This document shows, piece after piece, positions 34,438 to 36,649 of a stretch of DNA of 36,649 nt. The notes beneath the pieces are model-generated. The model saw only the letters and a program-made list of their open reading frames with translations. It did no database searches and was not told the origin of the DNA. The translations under genes and the position numbers were made by a program. The DNA comes from Hymenobacter sp. (lineage in GTDB: Bacteria > Bacteroidota > Bacteroidia > Cytophagales > Hymenobacteraceae). Within the stretch, counting starts at the first letter, position 1; the number at the start of each line of letters is the position of its first letter. The stretch is taken from contig JANXOE010000128.1 in NCBI GenBank assembly GCA_025353745.1, positions 1 to 36,649 of the forward strand, read 5' to 3'.

Positions 34438-36649
34438 CTACTTGGCTTTGGAGAACGAATACGGCGCGGCGTCGGGCGCCGTGCCGCGGGTTTTGTTGGG
34501 CGTGGGGGCCATGTCGAAATCCAGCACGGCGCCCTTCACCAGCTCCTCGTGGCCGAGCCAGTTTTTGTCGTAAGGCTTGCCGTTGAGGGTCAGCCCGTTC
34601 ACGTACCGGTTGGCCGACGAGTTCTTCGGCGCGTTCAGCACGATGTCCTTGCCCGAAGGCAGGTGCAGGGTGGTTTTTGGGAAGAGCGGGGCCCCCAGCA
34701 CGTACTGGTCGGTGGCGGGGCACACGGGGTAGAAGCCCATGGCCGAAAACACGTACCACGCCGAGGTTTGGCCGTTGTCTTCGTCGCCGCAGTAGCCGTC
34801 GGGCGTGGGCAGGTAGAGGCGGTTCATCACCTCGCGCGCCCAGTACTGCGCCTTCCAGGGCTGGCCGGCGTAGTTGTAGAGGTAAATCATGTGCTGGATG
34901 GGCTGGTTGCCGTGGGCGTAGTTGCCCATGTTGGCAATCTGCATTTCCCGGATTTCGTGGATCACCGAGCCGTAATACGAGGCGTCGAACACCGGCGGCA
35001 GCGTGAACACCGTGTCCAGCTTCGCCACGAATTTCTCCTTGCCGCCCATCAAATCCACCAGGCCCTGCACGTCGTGGAACACCGACCACGTGTAGTGCCA
35101 GCTGTTGCCCTCCGTGAAAGCATCGCCCCACTTAAACGGGTTGAACGGCTTCTGGAACGTGCCGTCCTGGTTTTTGCCGCGCATCAGCCCGGTTTGCTTG
35201 TCGAACAGGTTGCGGTAGTTCTGGCTGCGCTTGGCGTAAAGGTCGATTTCCTTCTTCGGCCGCTTCAGGGCCTTGGCCAGCTGGTAGATGGCGAAGTCGT
35301 CGTAGGCGTATTCCAGCGTGCGGGCCGCGTTTTCGTTGATTTTTACGTCGTAAGGCACGTAGCCCAGCTTGTTGTAGTACTGCACGCCCGAGCGGCCCAC
35401 CGCGTCGAGGGGCCCGGCGTTGTTGGCGCCGTGCGTCAGGGCTTCGTAGAGCACCTTCATGTCCTGCCCGCGAATGCCTTTCAGGTACGCATCGGCCACC
35501 ACCGAGGCCGAGTTGTTGCCCACCATCACGTTGCGCAGGCCCGGGCTGCCCCATTCCGGCAGCCAGCCGCCTTCTTTGTAGTCGTTGGCCAGGCCCTGCT
35601 GAATCTCGGCGTTGACGTCCGGGTACAGCAGGTTCAGGAACGGAAACAGCGCCCGGAACGTGTCCCAGAAACCCGTGTCGGTGTACATGTAGCCCGGCCG
35701 CGTTTGCCCGTTGAAGGGGCTGTAGTGCACCGCCTTGCCGGCGGCGTCCAGCTCGTACAGCTTGCGCGGAAACAGCAGCGCCCGGTACAGGCAGGAGTAA
35801 AACGTCCGGCGCTGGTCGTCGGTGCCGCCCGCCACTTCCACGCGGCCCAGGGCCCGGTTCCAGGCCGCCCGGCCCTGCTGCCGCACGGCCTCAAAGTCGC
35901 TGCCGCCGATTTCCTTCAGGTTCAGCTCCGCCTGCTCGGGGCTGATGAACGACGAGGCCACCCGGGCGTTCACCTGCTCGCCCTTGCGGGTTTTGAAGCC
36001 GACGACGGCCCCGGCGTGGTCGGCGAGGGCTTCGAGGGCCCCGGCGTCCAGGGTTTTGTCCTTGTAAACGGCCGTGCTGGCGAAGTCGTGGTCGAACTCA
36101 ATCACGAAGTAATTCTTGAAATTCTTCGGCACGCCGCCGCTGTTGCGGGTGGTGTAGCCCACGATTTTGCGCTCCTTGGGCAGCACCTTCGCGTAGGAGC
36201 CCTTGTTGAGGGCGTCGAGCACCACATAGGCGCTGTCGGTGCGCGGAAAGGTGAAGCGGAAGCGGGCGGCCCGTTCGGTGGGCGCGATTTCCGTCGTCAC
36301 GTCGTAGTCCGCCAGGTACACGCGGTAGTAGTTGGGCTCGGCCACCTCGGCCTTGTGCGAGTACCAGCTGGCGCGGGCGTCTTCTTCAAACACGCGCTTG
36401 CCCGTGGTGGGCATGATGGCAAACTGCCCGTAGTCGTTCATCCACGGCGAGGGCTGGTGCGTTTGCTTGAAGCCCCGGATTTTGTCGGCCCCGTACGTGT
36501 AGGCCCAGCCGTCGCCCATCTTGCCGGTTTGCGGCATCCAAAAATTCATGCCCCAGGGCCGGCAAATGGCCGGGTACGTGTTGCCGTTGGACAGGTCAGG
36601 CTTGGAATCGGTGCCGATGAGCGGGTTCACCCACTGCGCGGGGTCCGGG
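34438..36649 (-). CDS. GH92 alpha-mannosidase (5' end outside the window)
   Basis: The minus-strand frame is open to the window edge (about 736 residues visible) and starts PDPAQWVNPLIGTDSKPD, the conserved N-terminal block of GH92, so only the signal peptide and a few residues are missing. The GTG at 36630 is an internal Val codon, not the start. Further signatures are QTGKMGDGWAYTYGADKIRG, FWDTFRALFPFLNLLYPD, GGWLPEWGSPG and DGYCGDEDNGQTSAWYVFS; the last carries acidic residues used in calcium-dependent inverting catalysis. It trims exo alpha-1,2/1,3/1,4/1,6-mannose, probably in the periplasm, and leads the cluster with GH125 and DUF4965. Confidence 0.94.
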   Translation of the reverse strand, partial: PDPAQWVNPLIGTDSKPDLSNGNTYPAICRPWGMNFWMPQTGKMGDGWAYTYGADKIRGFKQTHQPSPWMNDYGQFAIMPTTGKRVFEEDARASWYSHKAEVAEPNYYRVYLADYDVTTEIAPTERAARFRFTFPRTDSAYVVLDALNKGSYAKVLPKERKIVGYTTRNSGGVPKNFKNYFVIEFDHDFASTAVYKDKTLDAGALEALADHAGAVVGFKTRKGEQVNARVASSFISPEQAELNLKEIGGSDFEAVRQQGRAAWNRALGRVEVAGGTDDQRRTFYSCLYRALLFPRKLYELDAAGKAVHYSPFNGQTRPGYMYTDTGFWDTFRALFPFLNLLYPDVNAEIQQGLANDYKEGGWLPEWGSPGLRNVMVGNNSASVVADAYLKGIRGQDMKVLYEALTHGANNAGPLDAVGRSGVQYYNKLGYVPYDVKINENAARTLEYAYDDFAIYQLAKALKRPKKEIDLYAKRSQNYRNLFDKQTGLMRGKNQDGTFQKPFNPFKWGDAFTEGNSWHYTWSVFHDVQGLVDLMGGKEKFVAKLDTVFTLPPVFDASYYGSVIHEIREMQIANMGNYAHGNQPIQHMIYLYNYAGQPWKAQYWAREVMNRLYLPTPDGYCGDEDNGQTSAWYVFSAMGFYPVCPATDQYVLGAPLFPKTTLHLPSGKDIVLNAPKNSSANRYVNGLTLNGKPYDKNWLGHEELVKGAVLDFDMAPTPNKTRGTAPDAAPYSFSKAK

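Noticed and set aside
36630-36630. GTG start for the GH92 gene
   Set aside because: The frame continues upstream to the window edge with conserved family sequence, so this codon is an internal valine and the gene is cut by the window.

Overview
The window looks like chromosomal DNA from a high-GC member of the Bacteroidota, most like Hymenobacter and its relatives (Cytophagales). The evidence is a TonB-dependent receptor with a carboxypeptidase-regulatory N-terminal domain, a GH92/GH125 alpha-mannan gene cluster, several -7 promoter elements of the Bacteroidota type TAnnTTTG, weak Shine-Dalgarno sequences, and many OmpA/lipoprotein envelope genes in very GC-rich sequence. The genus is inferred. 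No rRNA, CRISPR array, phage or plasmid module is visible.

Layout. 1-5.3 kb (+): the 3' end of a PLP-dependent trans-sulfuration enzyme, a small gene remnant, a GDSL/SGNH lipoprotein hydrolase, an outer-membrane barrel protein and a TonB-dependent receptor. 5.3-8.6 kb: a coiled-coil OmpA lipoprotein (-), divergent from class I fructose-bisphosphate aldolase and accD (+). 8.6-10.8 kb (+): three tandem glycine-zipper envelope genes, two with an OmpA domain, each followed by a strong hairpin. 10.9-14.1 kb (+): an endonuclease III-like glycosylase, a radical SAM protein, a gamma carbonic anhydrase and a TM2-domain protein. 14.3-17.4 kb (-): a small lipoprotein, a complete IS630-family element with a frameshifted transposase, an RDD membrane protein and a CorC/HlyC-type transporter. 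17.6-19.7 kb (+): a DsbD-type thiol:disulfide reductase. 19.8-25.1 kb (-): an unusual class II tRNA-like gene, a low-complexity secreted protein, thioredoxin and dnaE. 25.5-26.5 kb (+): a fatty acid desaturase. 26.5-36.6 kb (-): an M20 peptidase, a LysM lytic transglycosylase, and a three-gene cluster (GH92, GH125, DUF4965/glutaminase-like).

Functionally, most of the window is envelope biology: nutrient import, peptidoglycan anchoring and remodelling, lipid desaturation, and disulfide handling through DsbD with a thioredoxin 1.2 kb away. Housekeeping metabolism (fba, accD) and replication (dnaE) are interspersed. The GH92-GH125-DUF4965 cluster is probably one operon for trimming alpha-mannose glycans such as yeast mannan or N-glycans.

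Most worth a second look: (i) the tRNA-like gene at 19.8-19.9 kb, which has a leucine-type D arm but an apparent CUC (Glu) anticodon, G73 and a variable region of about 46 nt, and sits between a promoter element and a 21-bp perfect hairpin; (ii) several long inverted repeats, including a perfect 30-bp one at 9461-9522, one around the dnaE start, and two possible mobile intergenic repeats at 10.8-10.95 and 12.78-12.88 kb; (iii) the glycine-zipper paralogue trio.
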